Positions 33,116-42,205 of a stretch of 64,000 nucleotides of DNA are shown one piece after another. The stretch is from Agrococcus sp. Marseille-P2731 (GTDB lineage: Bacteria > Actinomycetota > Actinomycetes > Actinomycetales > Microbacteriaceae): NCBI RefSeq assembly GCF_900117395.1, contig NZ_FPEG01000003.1:868001-932000 (forward strand), read 5' to 3'. Numbering within the stretch: position 1 is the first letter of the stretch; each line of letters opens with the position of its first letter. A model generated the notes under the pieces. That model searched no databases, was not told where the DNA came from, and was given only the letters and a program-made list of their open reading frames with translations. The position numbers were made by a program, and so were the translations under genes.

Positions 33116-33793
33116 ATGGGATTCCTCGACTCGATCGAACGTGGACTGGAGAAGGCCGTCAACGGCGCCTTCGCGAAGACGTTCCGCTCCGGCGTGGAGC
33201 CGGTGGAGATCGCGAGCGCGCTCAAGCGCGAGCTCGACACCCAGGCCAGCGTCGTCTCCCGCGACCGCATCCTGGTGCCGAACCACCTCACCGTGCGCCT
33301 CGCCCCCACCGACTTCCAGAAGCTGCGCCGCCTCGGTGACACCCTGCTCGACGAGCTCACGGGCACGCTCCAGACGCACGCCCGGCAGTCCGGCTACTCG
33401 TTCGCCGGCCCGATCGACCTCGGACTGGAGCCCGACGAGGGCCTCTCCACCGGCATGCTCGACATCCGCTCCGACAGCGAGGCGGGCGAGGTGGTCTGGA
33501 TGGCCGTGGTCGACATCAAGGGCAAGCGCCACCGGCTGCGCAAGGGCAGCACGGTCATCGGCCGCGGCTCCGACGCCGACATCACCGTCGACGACGCCGG
33601 CGCCTCCCGCAAGCACGCCGAGATCATCTGGGACGGCACGCGCGCCCAGGTGAGCGACCTCGGCTCCACCAACGGCACCACGCTCAACGGCAGGGCGCTC
33701 AAGAGCGCGCTCCTCGAGCCCGACTCGATCATCGACATCGGCGCCACGCGGATCGTCTACCGCCTGCTGGCGCAGTCGAAGGAGCAAGCGTGA
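33116..33793 (+). CDS. fhaA: FhaA, DUF3662 and FHA domain protein
   Basis: A 225-residue signalling adaptor. Residues 1-115 form the DUF3662 domain (MGFLDSIERGLEKAVNGAFAKTF... VEPVEIASALKRELD), and the C-terminal FHA domain has the phosphothreonine-binding residues in STVIGRGSDADI, ASRKHAEI and LGSTNGTTLNG. In mycobacteria FhaA binds phosphorylated Ser/Thr kinases and the MviN-linked wall machinery. ATG 33116 is used; GGGAGG lies 11 nt upstream and overlaps a possible GTG at 33104. The linker between the domains is short. First gene of the seven-gene growth cluster, with a 4-bp overlap to fhaB. Confidence 0.93.
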   Translation: MGFLDSIERGLEKAVNGAFAKTFRSGVEPVEIASALKRELDTQASVVSRDRILVPNHLTVRLAPTDFQKLRRLGDTLLDELTGTLQTHARQSGYSFAGPIDLGLEPDEGLSTGMLDIRSDSEAGEVVWMAVVDIKGKRHRLRKGSTVIGRGSDADITVDDAGASRKHAEIIWDGTRAQVSDLGSTNGTTLNGRALKSALLEPDSIIDIGATRIVYRLLAQSKEQA

Positions 33794-34359
33794 GCGAGCT
33801 GACCCTCATCATCATCAGGATCGGCTTCCTCGCCGTCCTGTGGCTGTTCATCTTCATCGTCCTCTACTCGCTCCGCAGCGACCTTTTCGGCCCGCGCCTC
33901 ACCCCGCTCCAGCGGGTGGCGGTGGAGAGCCAGCGCACGCGCGAGACCGCGTCGCCGTCGAGCGGGCCGTCGATCGGGTCAGCGGATGCGCCCACGACGG
34001 TGAACGCGCGGGCGACCTCGGGTGCGGGGCCGGGCACCGCATCCGCCGCCCCGAGCGCCGAGCGCGGGCAGGCCGGCCGCATCGTCATCACCTCCGGCCC
34101 TCGCGCAGGGCTCGAGCTCGAGCTGCCGGAGACCGGCCTCACGATCGGCCGCTCGTCGGGCAGCGGGCTGCAGATCAAGGACGACTACACCTCGACGAAC
34201 CACGCGAAGATCGTCCGCTGGCGCGACCAGTGGGTCGTGCAGGACCTCGGCTCCACCAACGGGACCTTCGTGGAGGGCAAGCGGATCAGCGAGTCGACCA
34301 CCGTGCGGGTCGGCAGCTCGGTGCGCATCGGCACGACGACCTTCGAGCTGAGGCGCTGA
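33790..34359 (+). CDS. fhaB: FhaB (FipA-binding type) membrane FHA protein
   Basis: A 189-residue protein with an N-terminal transmembrane helix (IGFLAVLWLFIFIVLYSL) and a C-terminal FHA domain carrying GLTIGRSSGSG, TSTNHAKIV and LGSTNGTFVEG. In mycobacteria FhaB (FhaA partner) recognises kinase-phosphorylated cell-division proteins at the membrane. GTG 33790 overlaps the fhaA stop. The segment between helix and FHA domain is Ser/Thr/Ala-rich and may be phosphorylated. Confidence 0.92.
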   Translation: MSELTLIIIRIGFLAVLWLFIFIVLYSLRSDLFGPRLTPLQRVAVESQRTRETASPSSGPSIGSADAPTTVNARATSGAGPGTASAAPSAERGQAGRIVITSGPRAGLELELPETGLTIGRSSGSGLQIKDDYTSTNHAKIVRWRDQWVVQDLGSTNGTFVEGKRISESTTVRVGSSVRIGTTTFELRR

Positions 34360-34361
34360 GC

Positions 34362-35603
34362 TTGAGCGCACCGCTCGCGGCAGCGATCAGCCACGTCGGC
34401 CGGATCCGCACCGAGAACCAGGATTCCGGCTACGCCGGCTCCCGGCTCTACTTCGTCGCGGACGGCATGGGCGGGCACGCGGGCGGCGACGTCGCGAGCG
34501 CCATCGTCACTCGGAAGGCGCGCGAGGCCGACCGCGAGTACGAGACCGCCGAGGAGGCGGCCCAGACGCTCGCGGCAGCGCTCCGCGACGGCAACGACGC
34601 GCTGCAGCAGGCCATGCTCGAGCACCCCGAGCTCTCCGGCATGGGCACGACGGGCTCCGGCATCATCCGCGTGGGCGACCGCGTCGGCATCGCGCACATC
34701 GGCGACAGCCGCATCTACCGATACCGGGTCGGGGCGCTCGAGCAGATCAGCACCGACCACACCTTCGTGCAGAAGCTCGTCGATGCCGGTCGCATCACCC
34801 GCGAGGAGGCCGAGCACCACCCGCGCCGCAACGTCGTCATGCGCGTGCTCGGCAACGTGGAGCAGCACCCCGAGATCGACACGGCCGTCGAGCAGGCCCT
34901 GCCAGGGGACCGCTGGCTCGTCTGCTCCGACGGCCTCTCGAGCTACGTCGACGAGGAGCGCATCCGCGCGATCCTCGCCCAGGGGCTCGACACCCCCTCC
35001 ACCGTGCAGCGGCTCGTCAACGAGTCGCTCTCGCGCGGGGCGCCCGACAACGTGACGGTCGTGCTATGCGACATCGACGAGCGGCACTCGTCGTCGATCC
35101 CGCCGACGACGGTCGGCTCTGCCGCTGCGCCCATCAGCTACGAGGCCGTCGAGCCCGAGCGCACCTCCGTCAGCCTCGGCCAGCTGATCATGCACCCGCG
35201 GCAGTCGCGCATGCAGCCGGCCTTCGAGCACTTCGAGCCCGAGAGCGAGGAGTTCCTGCAGGAGCTGCTCGCCGAGCAGCGCCGCATGCGCCGCAACCGC
35301 CAGCTGATCTGGAGCTTCGGCGCCCTCGTCGCCGTGATCGGCGTTGTCGTGCTGTCGACGATCTTCTACAACTGGACCCAGGACCGCTACTTCGTGGGTG
35401 CGAACGAGGCCGGCAACGTGGCGATCTACCAAGGCATCCAGCAGCAGATCGGGCCGATCGTGCTCGCGACCGAGGTCGAGGAGACCGACATCGCGGTCGA
35501 AGACCTGTCGCCCTTCAACCAGCGGAACGTCCAGGAGACGCTCTCCGCGGCCTCGCTCGAGGCTGCGCGCGCCATCGTCGAGCGATTGGAGCCGGCACCG
35601 TGA
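34362..35603 (+). CDS. pstP: PP2C-type Ser/Thr phosphatase PstP
   Basis: A 413-residue membrane phosphatase that reverses PknA/PknB phosphorylation. Metal-binding motifs are VGRIRTENQDS, VADGMGGHAGGD, IGDSRIYR, VCSDGLSSYV and APDNVTVV. A juxtamembrane region rich in charged residues leads to one helix (LIWSFGALVAVIGVVVLSTIF, about residues 317-337) and an extracytoplasmic domain of about 75 residues. The start is TTG 34362, two bases after the fhaB stop, preceded by GAGG; no ATG or GTG fits. The TTG may keep its level low relative to its neighbours. Confidence 0.93.
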   Translation: MSAPLAAAISHVGRIRTENQDSGYAGSRLYFVADGMGGHAGGDVASAIVTRKAREADREYETAEEAAQTLAAALRDGNDALQQAMLEHPELSGMGTTGSGIIRVGDRVGIAHIGDSRIYRYRVGALEQISTDHTFVQKLVDAGRITREEAEHHPRRNVVMRVLGNVEQHPEIDTAVEQALPGDRWLVCSDGLSSYVDEERIRAILAQGLDTPSTVQRLVNESLSRGAPDNVTVVLCDIDERHSSSIPPTTVGSAAAPISYEAVEPERTSVSLGQLIMHPRQSRMQPAFEHFEPESEEFLQELLAEQRRMRRNRQLIWSFGALVAVIGVVVLSTIFYNWTQDRYFVGANEAGNVAIYQGIQQQIGPIVLATEVEETDIAVEDLSPFNQRNVQETLSAASLEAARAIVERLEPAP

Positions 35604-37021
35604 CCGACCGCACCGCTCCGACGAGCCTCAACAAGGTCAGCCTCCAGACCGGCAGCCTGCAGCTGCGCGACGTCACCGAGGCCATCAAGGTGCGCATCCG
35701 CAACCCTGCGAAGCTGCGCAACCTCGAGCTGTTCCTGCTGCTCATCGCGTGGGCGATCGGCGGCGCCGCGATGGTGCTGGTGCAGCTGGGCGCGCTGCAG
35801 CGCATCGACATCTTCCCGCTGCAGCTCGCCGCTGGGCTCGGCATCCTCACCTTCGCCATGCACATCGCGCTGCGCGTCGTGGCGCGCGAGGCCGACGCGA
35901 TCATCCTGCCCGTGGCGACCGTGCTCAACGGCCTCGGCATCGCCATGATCTACCGCATCGACATCGGCGAGGGCCTGACGGGCTGGGATTCCGCCGCGAT
36001 GCGGCAGATCGTCTGGACCGCGCTCGCGCTCGTCACCGCGATCGCCGCGATCGTGCTGATCCGAAACCACCGCGTGCTGGCGCGCTACCGCTACGTCGCG
36101 ATGGCGGTCGCCCTCATCCTGCTGGTGCTGCCGCTCATCCCCGGCCTCGGCCGCACGATCAACGGCGCGACCGTCTGGATCAGCGTCGGCGGCTTCGCGT
36201 CGTTCCAGCCGGGAGAGCTCGCGAAGATCGCCCTGGCGATCTTCTTCGCCGGCTACCTGATGACCGCGCGCGACTCCCTCTCCGTGGTCGGCAGGCGCTT
36301 CTTGGGCATCCGCTTCCCGCGGCTGCGCGACCTGGGCCCGATCCTCCTCGTCTGGGGGATGTGCATGCTCGTGCTCGTCTTCCAGCGCGACCTCGGCACC
36401 GCGATGCTCTACTTCGGCCTGTTCCTCGTGATGATCTACGTCGCGACCGGGCGGCGCTCCTGGATGTTCATCGGCGTCGGCCTCGTCGCCGTCGGCGGTG
36501 TCGCCGCCTACTTCTCGCTCGGCTACGTGCAGCGGCGGATCCACGCCTGGGTGCACGCCTTCGACCCCGAGGTCTTCCTGGCCCCGGGCGGCTCGTACCA
36601 GATCGTGCAGGGCGTCTTCGGGATGGCGCACGGCGAGCTGCTCGGCACCGGCCTCGGGCTCGGGCGCCCCGGCCTGACCCCGTACGCCAACAGCGACTAC
36701 ATCATCCCGTCGCTCGGCGAGGAGCTCGGCCTGACCGGCATGTTCGCCATCCTGGGCCTCTACCTGGTCCTCGTCTCGCGCGGCCTGCGCATCGGCTTCC
36801 AGGGGCCGGACGACTTCACGAAGCTGCTGGGCGTGGGCCTGGCCTTCGTGATCGCGCTGCAGGTGTTCATCGTCGTCGGCGGCGTGACCCGCCTCATCCC
36901 CCTCACGGGGCTGACGACGCCGTTCCTGGCCGCCGGCGGCTCGTCGCTGCTGGCCAACTGGCTCATCGTCGCGCTGCTGCTGAGGCTGAGCGACTCGGTG
37001 CGCGGAAGGGGGATCGCATGA
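35600..37021 (+). CDS. rodA: FtsW/RodA/SpoVE family peptidoglycan polymerase RodA
   Basis: A 473-residue SEDS glycosyltransferase that polymerises lipid II in elongation. About ten hydrophobic segments are visible; family motifs include GLGRTINGATVWISVGGFASFQPGELAKIALAIFFAGYL with the conserved Glu, VFQRDLGTAMLYFGLF with the catalytic Asp region, and NSDYIIPSLGEELGLTGM. GTG 35600 overlaps the pstP stop, and its end overlaps pbpA by 4 bp. The neighbouring class B PBP is the usual partner, forming the polymerase-crosslinker pair. Confidence 0.93.
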   Translation: MTDRTAPTSLNKVSLQTGSLQLRDVTEAIKVRIRNPAKLRNLELFLLLIAWAIGGAAMVLVQLGALQRIDIFPLQLAAGLGILTFAMHIALRVVAREADAIILPVATVLNGLGIAMIYRIDIGEGLTGWDSAAMRQIVWTALALVTAIAAIVLIRNHRVLARYRYVAMAVALILLVLPLIPGLGRTINGATVWISVGGFASFQPGELAKIALAIFFAGYLMTARDSLSVVGRRFLGIRFPRLRDLGPILLVWGMCMLVLVFQRDLGTAMLYFGLFLVMIYVATGRRSWMFIGVGLVAVGGVAAYFSLGYVQRRIHAWVHAFDPEVFLAPGGSYQIVQGVFGMAHGELLGTGLGLGRPGLTPYANSDYIIPSLGEELGLTGMFAILGLYLVLVSRGLRIGFQGPDDFTKLLGVGLAFVIALQVFIVVGGVTRLIPLTGLTTPFLAAGGSSLLANWLIVALLLRLSDSVRGRGIA

Positions 37022-38502
37022 GCGACGCCTCGAACGACCAGAGCATGCGGCGCCCGATCCGGCACGTCAGCACGCTGCTGCTGGTGATGTTCGTCGGGCT
37101 CTTCGGCTCGTCGACCATGATCCAGGCGGTGCAGGCCGACTCGCTGCACGCCGACGATCGCAACACCCGCTCGCTCTACGACTCCTTCGCGGTCGAGCGC
37201 GGCTCGATCGTCGTCGACGGCGTGCAGGTCGCGCTCTCCGTGCCCTCCGACGACGAGTACGAGTGGCAGCGGCAGTACCCGATGGGTGAGCTCTACTCGC
37301 ACATCACGGGCTACAACACCCTCGGGCAGGGCAACCGCGGCATCGAGGACGCGATGAACGACGAGCTGACGGGCACGGCCAACAGCCAGTTCCTCGACCA
37401 GATCGTCGCGACCATCACCGGTCAGGACGCCGCCGGCTCCTCGGTCGAGCTGACGATCGACCACGAGGCGCAGCAGGCGGCCGCGGATGCGCTGGGCGGC
37501 AGGAACGGCGCGGTCGTCGCGCTCGACCCCGAGTCCGGCGACGTGCTCGCGATGTACTCGAGCCCCACCTTCGACCCCAACGCCTTCGCCAGCCACAACA
37601 CCGCGGCGGTGCAGCAGCTGCACGACCAGCTCGTGAACGACCCCGCGGACCCGCTGCAGAACCGAACGGTCGAGGGCGACCTCTACTTCCCCGGCTCGGT
37701 CTTCAAGGTCGTCGTGCTCGCCGCGGCGCTCGAGTCCGGCCGCTACACGCTCGACTCCGAATTCGAGAACCCCGAGACCCTCACGCTGACCGGCTCCACG
37801 CGCGAGATCCGCAACGCCTCGCGCTCGACGTGCGGGCCCGGCGAGACCGTGACGCTCGAGACCGCCTTCATCCTGTCCTGCAACATCCCCTTCGCGCAGC
37901 TCGGCGAGGAGCTCGGCGAGGATGCCATCGCGCGGCAGGCAGCGGCGCTCGGCTACGGCCAGGGCCTCGAGATCCCGGTGCCCGTCGCACCGAGCACCTA
38001 CCCGACCGACCTCGAGCCGTCGCAGCTGCAGCTGACGTCCTTCGGCCAGTTCGAGGTGCGCGTGACGCCGCTGCAGATCGCGATGACGACCGCGGCGATC
38101 GCGAACGATGGCACGATGATGCGGCCGAACATGGTCGATCGCGTCCTCGCGCCGAACCTCGACGTGCTCGCAGAGCCCGAGGCCACCATCCTCGGCAACC
38201 CCGTCACGGCGGATGTCGCGGCGCAGATGCGTGCGACGATGGAGCTGGCCGTGCAGGAGGGCCTCGCGACGAACGCGCAGATCCAGGGCGCCACGGTCGG
38301 TGGCAAGACCGGCACGGCCGAGAACAACGTCGAGACCGACGCACCCTTCAACCTGTGGTTCACGGGGTACGGAGAACTGGACGACAGGAGCGTGGCGGTC
38401 GCCGTCGTGGTCGTGCCAGATGAGAACATCGTCGGTGACACTTCAAACGTGATCGCCGCGCCAATCGGGAGAGCAGTGATCGAGGCGGTGCTGAACTCAT
38501 GA
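37018..38502 (+). CDS. pbpA: Class B penicillin-binding protein PbpA
   Basis: A 494-residue transpeptidase anchored by one N-terminal helix (HVSTLLLVMFVGLFGSSTMI). The penicillin-binding motifs are SVFK at Ser227, SCN at Ser287 and KTGTAE at Lys430. It crosslinks peptidoglycan made by RodA and is a known target of PknB-type control in mycobacteria. It overlaps rodA and the next kinase gene by 4 bp each. Only a short N-terminal dimerisation region precedes the catalytic domain, as usual for actinobacterial PbpA. Confidence 0.94.
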   Translation: MSDASNDQSMRRPIRHVSTLLLVMFVGLFGSSTMIQAVQADSLHADDRNTRSLYDSFAVERGSIVVDGVQVALSVPSDDEYEWQRQYPMGELYSHITGYNTLGQGNRGIEDAMNDELTGTANSQFLDQIVATITGQDAAGSSVELTIDHEAQQAAADALGGRNGAVVALDPESGDVLAMYSSPTFDPNAFASHNTAAVQQLHDQLVNDPADPLQNRTVEGDLYFPGSVFKVVVLAAALESGRYTLDSEFENPETLTLTGSTREIRNASRSTCGPGETVTLETAFILSCNIPFAQLGEELGEDAIARQAAALGYGQGLEIPVPVAPSTYPTDLEPSQLQLTSFGQFEVRVTPLQIAMTTAAIANDGTMMRPNMVDRVLAPNLDVLAEPEATILGNPVTADVAAQMRATMELAVQEGLATNAQIQGATVGGKTGTAENNVETDAPFNLWFTGYGELDDRSVAVAVVVVPDENIVGDTSNVIAAPIGRAVIEAVLNS

Positions 38503-40259
38503 GACCATCCAGCGGACTCACCTTCGGTGGGCGATACCAGCTGACCAGTCGCATCGCGATCGGCGGCATGGGCGAGGTGTGGCAGGCGACCGATCAGGTC
38601 ATCGGGCGCACCGTCGCACTGAAGATCCTCAAAGACGAGTACATGGGCGACCCCGGGTTCCTGGAGCGCTTCCGCGCCGAGGCCCGCCACGCCGCGCTCG
38701 TCAACCACGAGGGCATCGCCAACGTCTTCGACTACGGCGAGGAAGAGGGCAGCGCCTTCCTCGTGATGGAGCTCGTGCCGGGCGAACCGCTCAGCGCGAT
38801 CCTCGACCGGGACCGCACGCTGTCGGCCGACAAGGTGCTCGACATCGTCGCGCAGACCTCTGCCGCGCTGCACGCCGCCCACCAGGCCGGGCTCGTGCAC
38901 CGCGACATCAAGCCGGGCAACCTGCTGATCACGCCAGAGGGTCGCGTCAAGATCACCGACTTCGGCATCGCGCGCATCGCCGACCAGGTGCCGCTCACCG
39001 CAACCGGCCAGGTGATGGGCACGGTGCAGTACCTCTCGCCCGAGCAGGCCTCCGGCCAGCAGGCAGCGCCCTCGACCGACATCTACTCGCTGGGCATCGT
39101 CGCCTACGAGGCCCTGGCCGGCCGTCGGCCGTTCACGGGTGAGTCGCAGGTCGCCATCGCGATGGCGCACATCAACGACTCCCCGCCCGACCTGCCGGGC
39201 TCGGTGCCGGAGCCGGTGCGCAACCTGGTGCTGTCGTGCATCGCGAAGACCCCGGCAGATCGCCCGACCTCCGCGGCACACCTCTCGCGCGCGGCCACCA
39301 TGCTGCGCCGCGGCGACATCGCCGGCGCCGCGGCGATCGTGCCGGGCATCGCCTCGACCGACTCGTTCGCGACCATCGACTCGCCCACGCAGGCGGCCAC
39401 CCGCGTGATCACGACGCAGTCGACCCCCGTGACGGCAGCGCTCCCGGTGGCAGGCACGACGGCCACGCGGCAGGTCGCGGAGCGTCGACGCACGAACCCG
39501 TGGATCTGGCCCGTCGTGATCCTCGCCCTGCTGCTCGTCGCGGCGGGCGTGGCGATCGCGATGATGCTCATCAACGGGCAGCGCGACGAGCCGCAGCCGA
39601 CCGAGTCGTCGCAGGTTCCGGAGGAGCCGGGCGAGGTCACCATCGACCTCGCCGACTTCGAGGGGCTGACCGAGACGGAGTTCCGCAACGCGATCGAGGC
39701 GCTCGACCTGGTCGCGAGCGTCACGACAGGCGACCCCGCCACGAGTCCCGAGGATGTCGCGCGCATCTATGCTGTCGACCCGACCGGGCCTGTGCCCGTC
39801 GGCTCCACGGTGACCGGCACCATCCATGCCCCCGTCGCAGCCCTCGACGACCCGACCACCCCGCCGCGGATGGCGGGCGACGAGGACCCGGAGGCGCTCA
39901 GCACCGGGACGCCGTACACGGTGGTCTGGGACGCGGCGACGTGCCCGGCGGACTACACGCTCGCCGGCTACGACGTGCTGATCGAGTGGGCGGCCGGCAC
40001 GCCGGAGACCCTGCAGCAGACGGCCGCCGAGCTGCGCATCACGCAGATGCCGGCCGGCCCCAACGAGGTGTCCTACGCCTTCCGCTGCGACTCCGCCTCC
40101 GGCGAGACCCTGACGAGCGGCTTCTCGCCGTCGCTGACGATGGTGGCCACCGCGCCGGAGGAGACGCCCGAGCCGACGCCGGACCCCACGCCGGACCCGA
40201 CCCCCGAGCCGACGGAGCCGATCGAGACGACGCCGGTGGAGGACCCCGAGGGCCCCTGA
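38499..40259 (+). CDS. pknA: Ser/Thr protein kinase PknA-like
   Basis: A 586-residue transmembrane kinase. The kinase domain (residues 1-275) has GGMGEVWQA (P-loop), VALKIL (Lys), LVHRDIKPGN (catalytic Asp), ITDFGIARI (DFG) and GTVQYLSPEQ. One membrane helix (IWPVVILALLLVAAGVAIAMML, about 330-351) leads to an outer part: one degenerate PASTA-like unit (about 380-445), then a fibronectin-like region and a Thr/Pro/Glu-rich tail with repeated PDPTP. Mycobacterial PknA usually lacks such an ectodomain, so this version may sense or bind the wall. It overlaps pbpA by 4 bp. Confidence 0.9.
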   Translation: MRPSSGLTFGGRYQLTSRIAIGGMGEVWQATDQVIGRTVALKILKDEYMGDPGFLERFRAEARHAALVNHEGIANVFDYGEEEGSAFLVMELVPGEPLSAILDRDRTLSADKVLDIVAQTSAALHAAHQAGLVHRDIKPGNLLITPEGRVKITDFGIARIADQVPLTATGQVMGTVQYLSPEQASGQQAAPSTDIYSLGIVAYEALAGRRPFTGESQVAIAMAHINDSPPDLPGSVPEPVRNLVLSCIAKTPADRPTSAAHLSRAATMLRRGDIAGAAAIVPGIASTDSFATIDSPTQAATRVITTQSTPVTAALPVAGTTATRQVAERRRTNPWIWPVVILALLLVAAGVAIAMMLINGQRDEPQPTESSQVPEEPGEVTIDLADFEGLTETEFRNAIEALDLVASVTTGDPATSPEDVARIYAVDPTGPVPVGSTVTGTIHAPVAALDDPTTPPRMAGDEDPEALSTGTPYTVVWDAATCPADYTLAGYDVLIEWAAGTPETLQQTAAELRITQMPAGPNEVSYAFRCDSASGETLTSGFSPSLTMVATAPEETPEPTPDPTPDPTPEPTEPIETTPVEDPEGP

Positions 40260-40348
40260 TCGGTCGTTGACGTAGAATCGACCGACCCGGGCGATGCCTG
40301 GGCAGCAGGCCCGAGCCCCGCGCGGGCGCACGAGGAGAAGGAGCGGCG

Positions 40349-42160
40349 ATGACCGACAGCATCATCGCGTCGCTGCGGACGCTCGGCGACCGGTACGAGA
40401 TCGGCGACCTCATCGGTCAGGGTGGCATGGCCGAGGTGCACCTCGCGCGCGACACCCGGCTCGACCGGCAGGTCGCGGTCAAGCTGCTGAAGCCGGAGCT
40501 GTCGAAGGACCCCGAGTTCCGCACGCGGTTCCGCCAGGAGGCCCAGTCGGCGGCGCGCATGTCGCACCCGACGGTCGTGCGCGTCTTCGACGCGGGCGAG
40601 GAGCCGACCGTCGATGCCCACGGCGATCCGGCGGCCGTGCCGTACATCGTCATGGAGTACGTCGACGGGCGCATGGTGAAGGACATCATCGCCGAGGGGC
40701 CGCTGCCTGAGGCCGAGGCGGTGCGCATCACCAAGGGCATCCTCACGGCCCTCGAGTACTCCCACCGGGCTGGCATCGTGCACCGCGACATCAAGCCCGG
40801 CAACGTCATGGTCACCCCCGGCGGGCAGATCAAGGTGATGGACTTCGGGATCGCGCGCGCCGTCAGCGAGACGAGCGCCAACGTCGCCCAGACCGGCACG
40901 ATCCTCGGCACCGCCGGCTACTTCTCCCCCGAGCAGGCCCGCGGCGAGTCCGTCGATGCTCGCACCGATCTCTACTCCACCGGCGTCATCCTCTTCGAGC
41001 TGCTGACGGGCCGGCCGCCCTTCTCGGCCGACACGGCTGTCGGCGTCGCCTACCAGCACGTGGCCGAGGAGCCGCCCACCACCTCCTCCATCACGCCCGG
41101 CATCACGCCGGAGATGGACTCGGTCGTGACGAAGGCGCTGCGGAAGCCGCGCGATGACCGATTCCAGTCGGCGACGGAGTTCAAGCAGTCGCTCGACGAC
41201 GCGCTCGACGGCACCCTCGTGCCCTTCGAGGCCCCGCAGACCGCCGCGGTCGAGATCGGCGCCGCGACGACGATGTTCGCCGCTCTCACCGCCGACGACG
41301 CGATGCCTGAGCCCGCGCCGGTCGTCGACCGATCGCGCCGGCCGCACCTGGCCTGGCTCTGGGCCGCGGTCGCGCTGATCGCGGTGCTCGTCGTCGGCGC
41401 CGGCGTCTGGGCGTTCAGCCTCGGCCAGCTGCCGCTCGTCGGGCTCTCCGCGGCGGTGCCGGAGGTCGTCGGCCTCTCGGAGGACGAAGCGGTCGCCGAG
41501 GTCGAGGCGGCGCGACTCTCCGCCGAGGTGCGCCTCACGGTCGACGCGGCGCCGGCCGGCACGGTGCTGCGCTCCGAGCCCGCGGCAGGCGTCAACCTCG
41601 CCATCGACGCGCCCGTCACGCTCATCGTCTCGAACGGGCCCCCGCCCGAGCCGCTCATGAGCGTCGCGAACCTCACGGAGGCGCAGGCGCGGCAAGCGCT
41701 CGAGGCCGCCGGCTACACGGTGGGCGAGGTCACGCGAGCTGCGTCGCAGGATGTCGCGGCCGATCTCGTCGTCAGCACCGACCCGAGCGCCGGCACCTCG
41801 GTGTCGCAGGGTGCGGTGATCGACCTGGTCCTCTCGAACGGCCTCGTGACGGTCGGCGACGTGACCGGTCAGCCGATCGCCGCAGCGGCCGACGAGATGC
41901 AGGCGCTCGGCCTCACGGTCGAGCGTCGCTACACCGTGCGCTGCATGGGCGGCGACGTCGTCGAGCAGTCGCTCGCCCCCGGCGATCACCCGCAGGGCAG
42001 CACGATCACGCTGCTCTACTGCAACGGCCAGCCCGCGCCCGACCCGGTGGAGACACCGGAGCCGACCGAGTCCGATGAGGAGCCCGGGAACGGTGGAGGC
42101 GACGGCGGTGGCGAGGGTGAGGGCGGCGGCGAAGGCGGCGGCGAGGGCGACGAGGGCTGA
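40349..42160 (+). CDS. pknB: Ser/Thr protein kinase PknB with three PASTA domains
   Basis: A 603-residue membrane kinase. The catalytic domain shows GGMAEVHLA, VAVKLL, IVHRDIKPGN (about residues 144-151), VMDFGIARA and GTAGYFSPEQ. A helix (LAWLWAAVALIAVLVVGAGVWAF, about 333-355) precedes three extracellular PASTA repeats (VPEVVGLSEDEA, MSVANLTEAQA, VTVGDVTGQPI), which bind muropeptides or lipid II in homologues. The tail is Glu/Gly-rich. It has its own strong ribosome site (GAGGAGAAGGAG) and an 89-bp gap with a TAGAAT -10-like box (40273-40278), so it may have a separate promoter. Confidence 0.93.
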   Translation: MTDSIIASLRTLGDRYEIGDLIGQGGMAEVHLARDTRLDRQVAVKLLKPELSKDPEFRTRFRQEAQSAARMSHPTVVRVFDAGEEPTVDAHGDPAAVPYIVMEYVDGRMVKDIIAEGPLPEAEAVRITKGILTALEYSHRAGIVHRDIKPGNVMVTPGGQIKVMDFGIARAVSETSANVAQTGTILGTAGYFSPEQARGESVDARTDLYSTGVILFELLTGRPPFSADTAVGVAYQHVAEEPPTTSSITPGITPEMDSVVTKALRKPRDDRFQSATEFKQSLDDALDGTLVPFEAPQTAAVEIGAATTMFAALTADDAMPEPAPVVDRSRRPHLAWLWAAVALIAVLVVGAGVWAFSLGQLPLVGLSAAVPEVVGLSEDEAVAEVEAARLSAEVRLTVDAAPAGTVLRSEPAAGVNLAIDAPVTLIVSNGPPPEPLMSVANLTEAQARQALEAAGYTVGEVTRAASQDVAADLVVSTDPSAGTSVSQGAVIDLVLSNGLVTVGDVTGQPIAAAADEMQALGLTVERRYTVRCMGGDVVEQSLAPGDHPQGSTITLLYCNGQPAPDPVETPEPTESDEEPGNGGGDGGGEGEGGGEGGGEGDEG

Positions 42161-42205
42161 GGCCCCGCGGCGGCCGCTCGGGTCGGACCGCGCAGATCGA
42201 AGCCC

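Noticed and set aside
36760-37623. Minus-strand frame across rodA/pbpA
   Set aside because: Antisense shadow of two well-identified genes.
40273-40278. TAGAAT as firm pknB promoter
   Set aside because: No acceptable -35 at 16-18 bp; mentioned only in the pknB entry.
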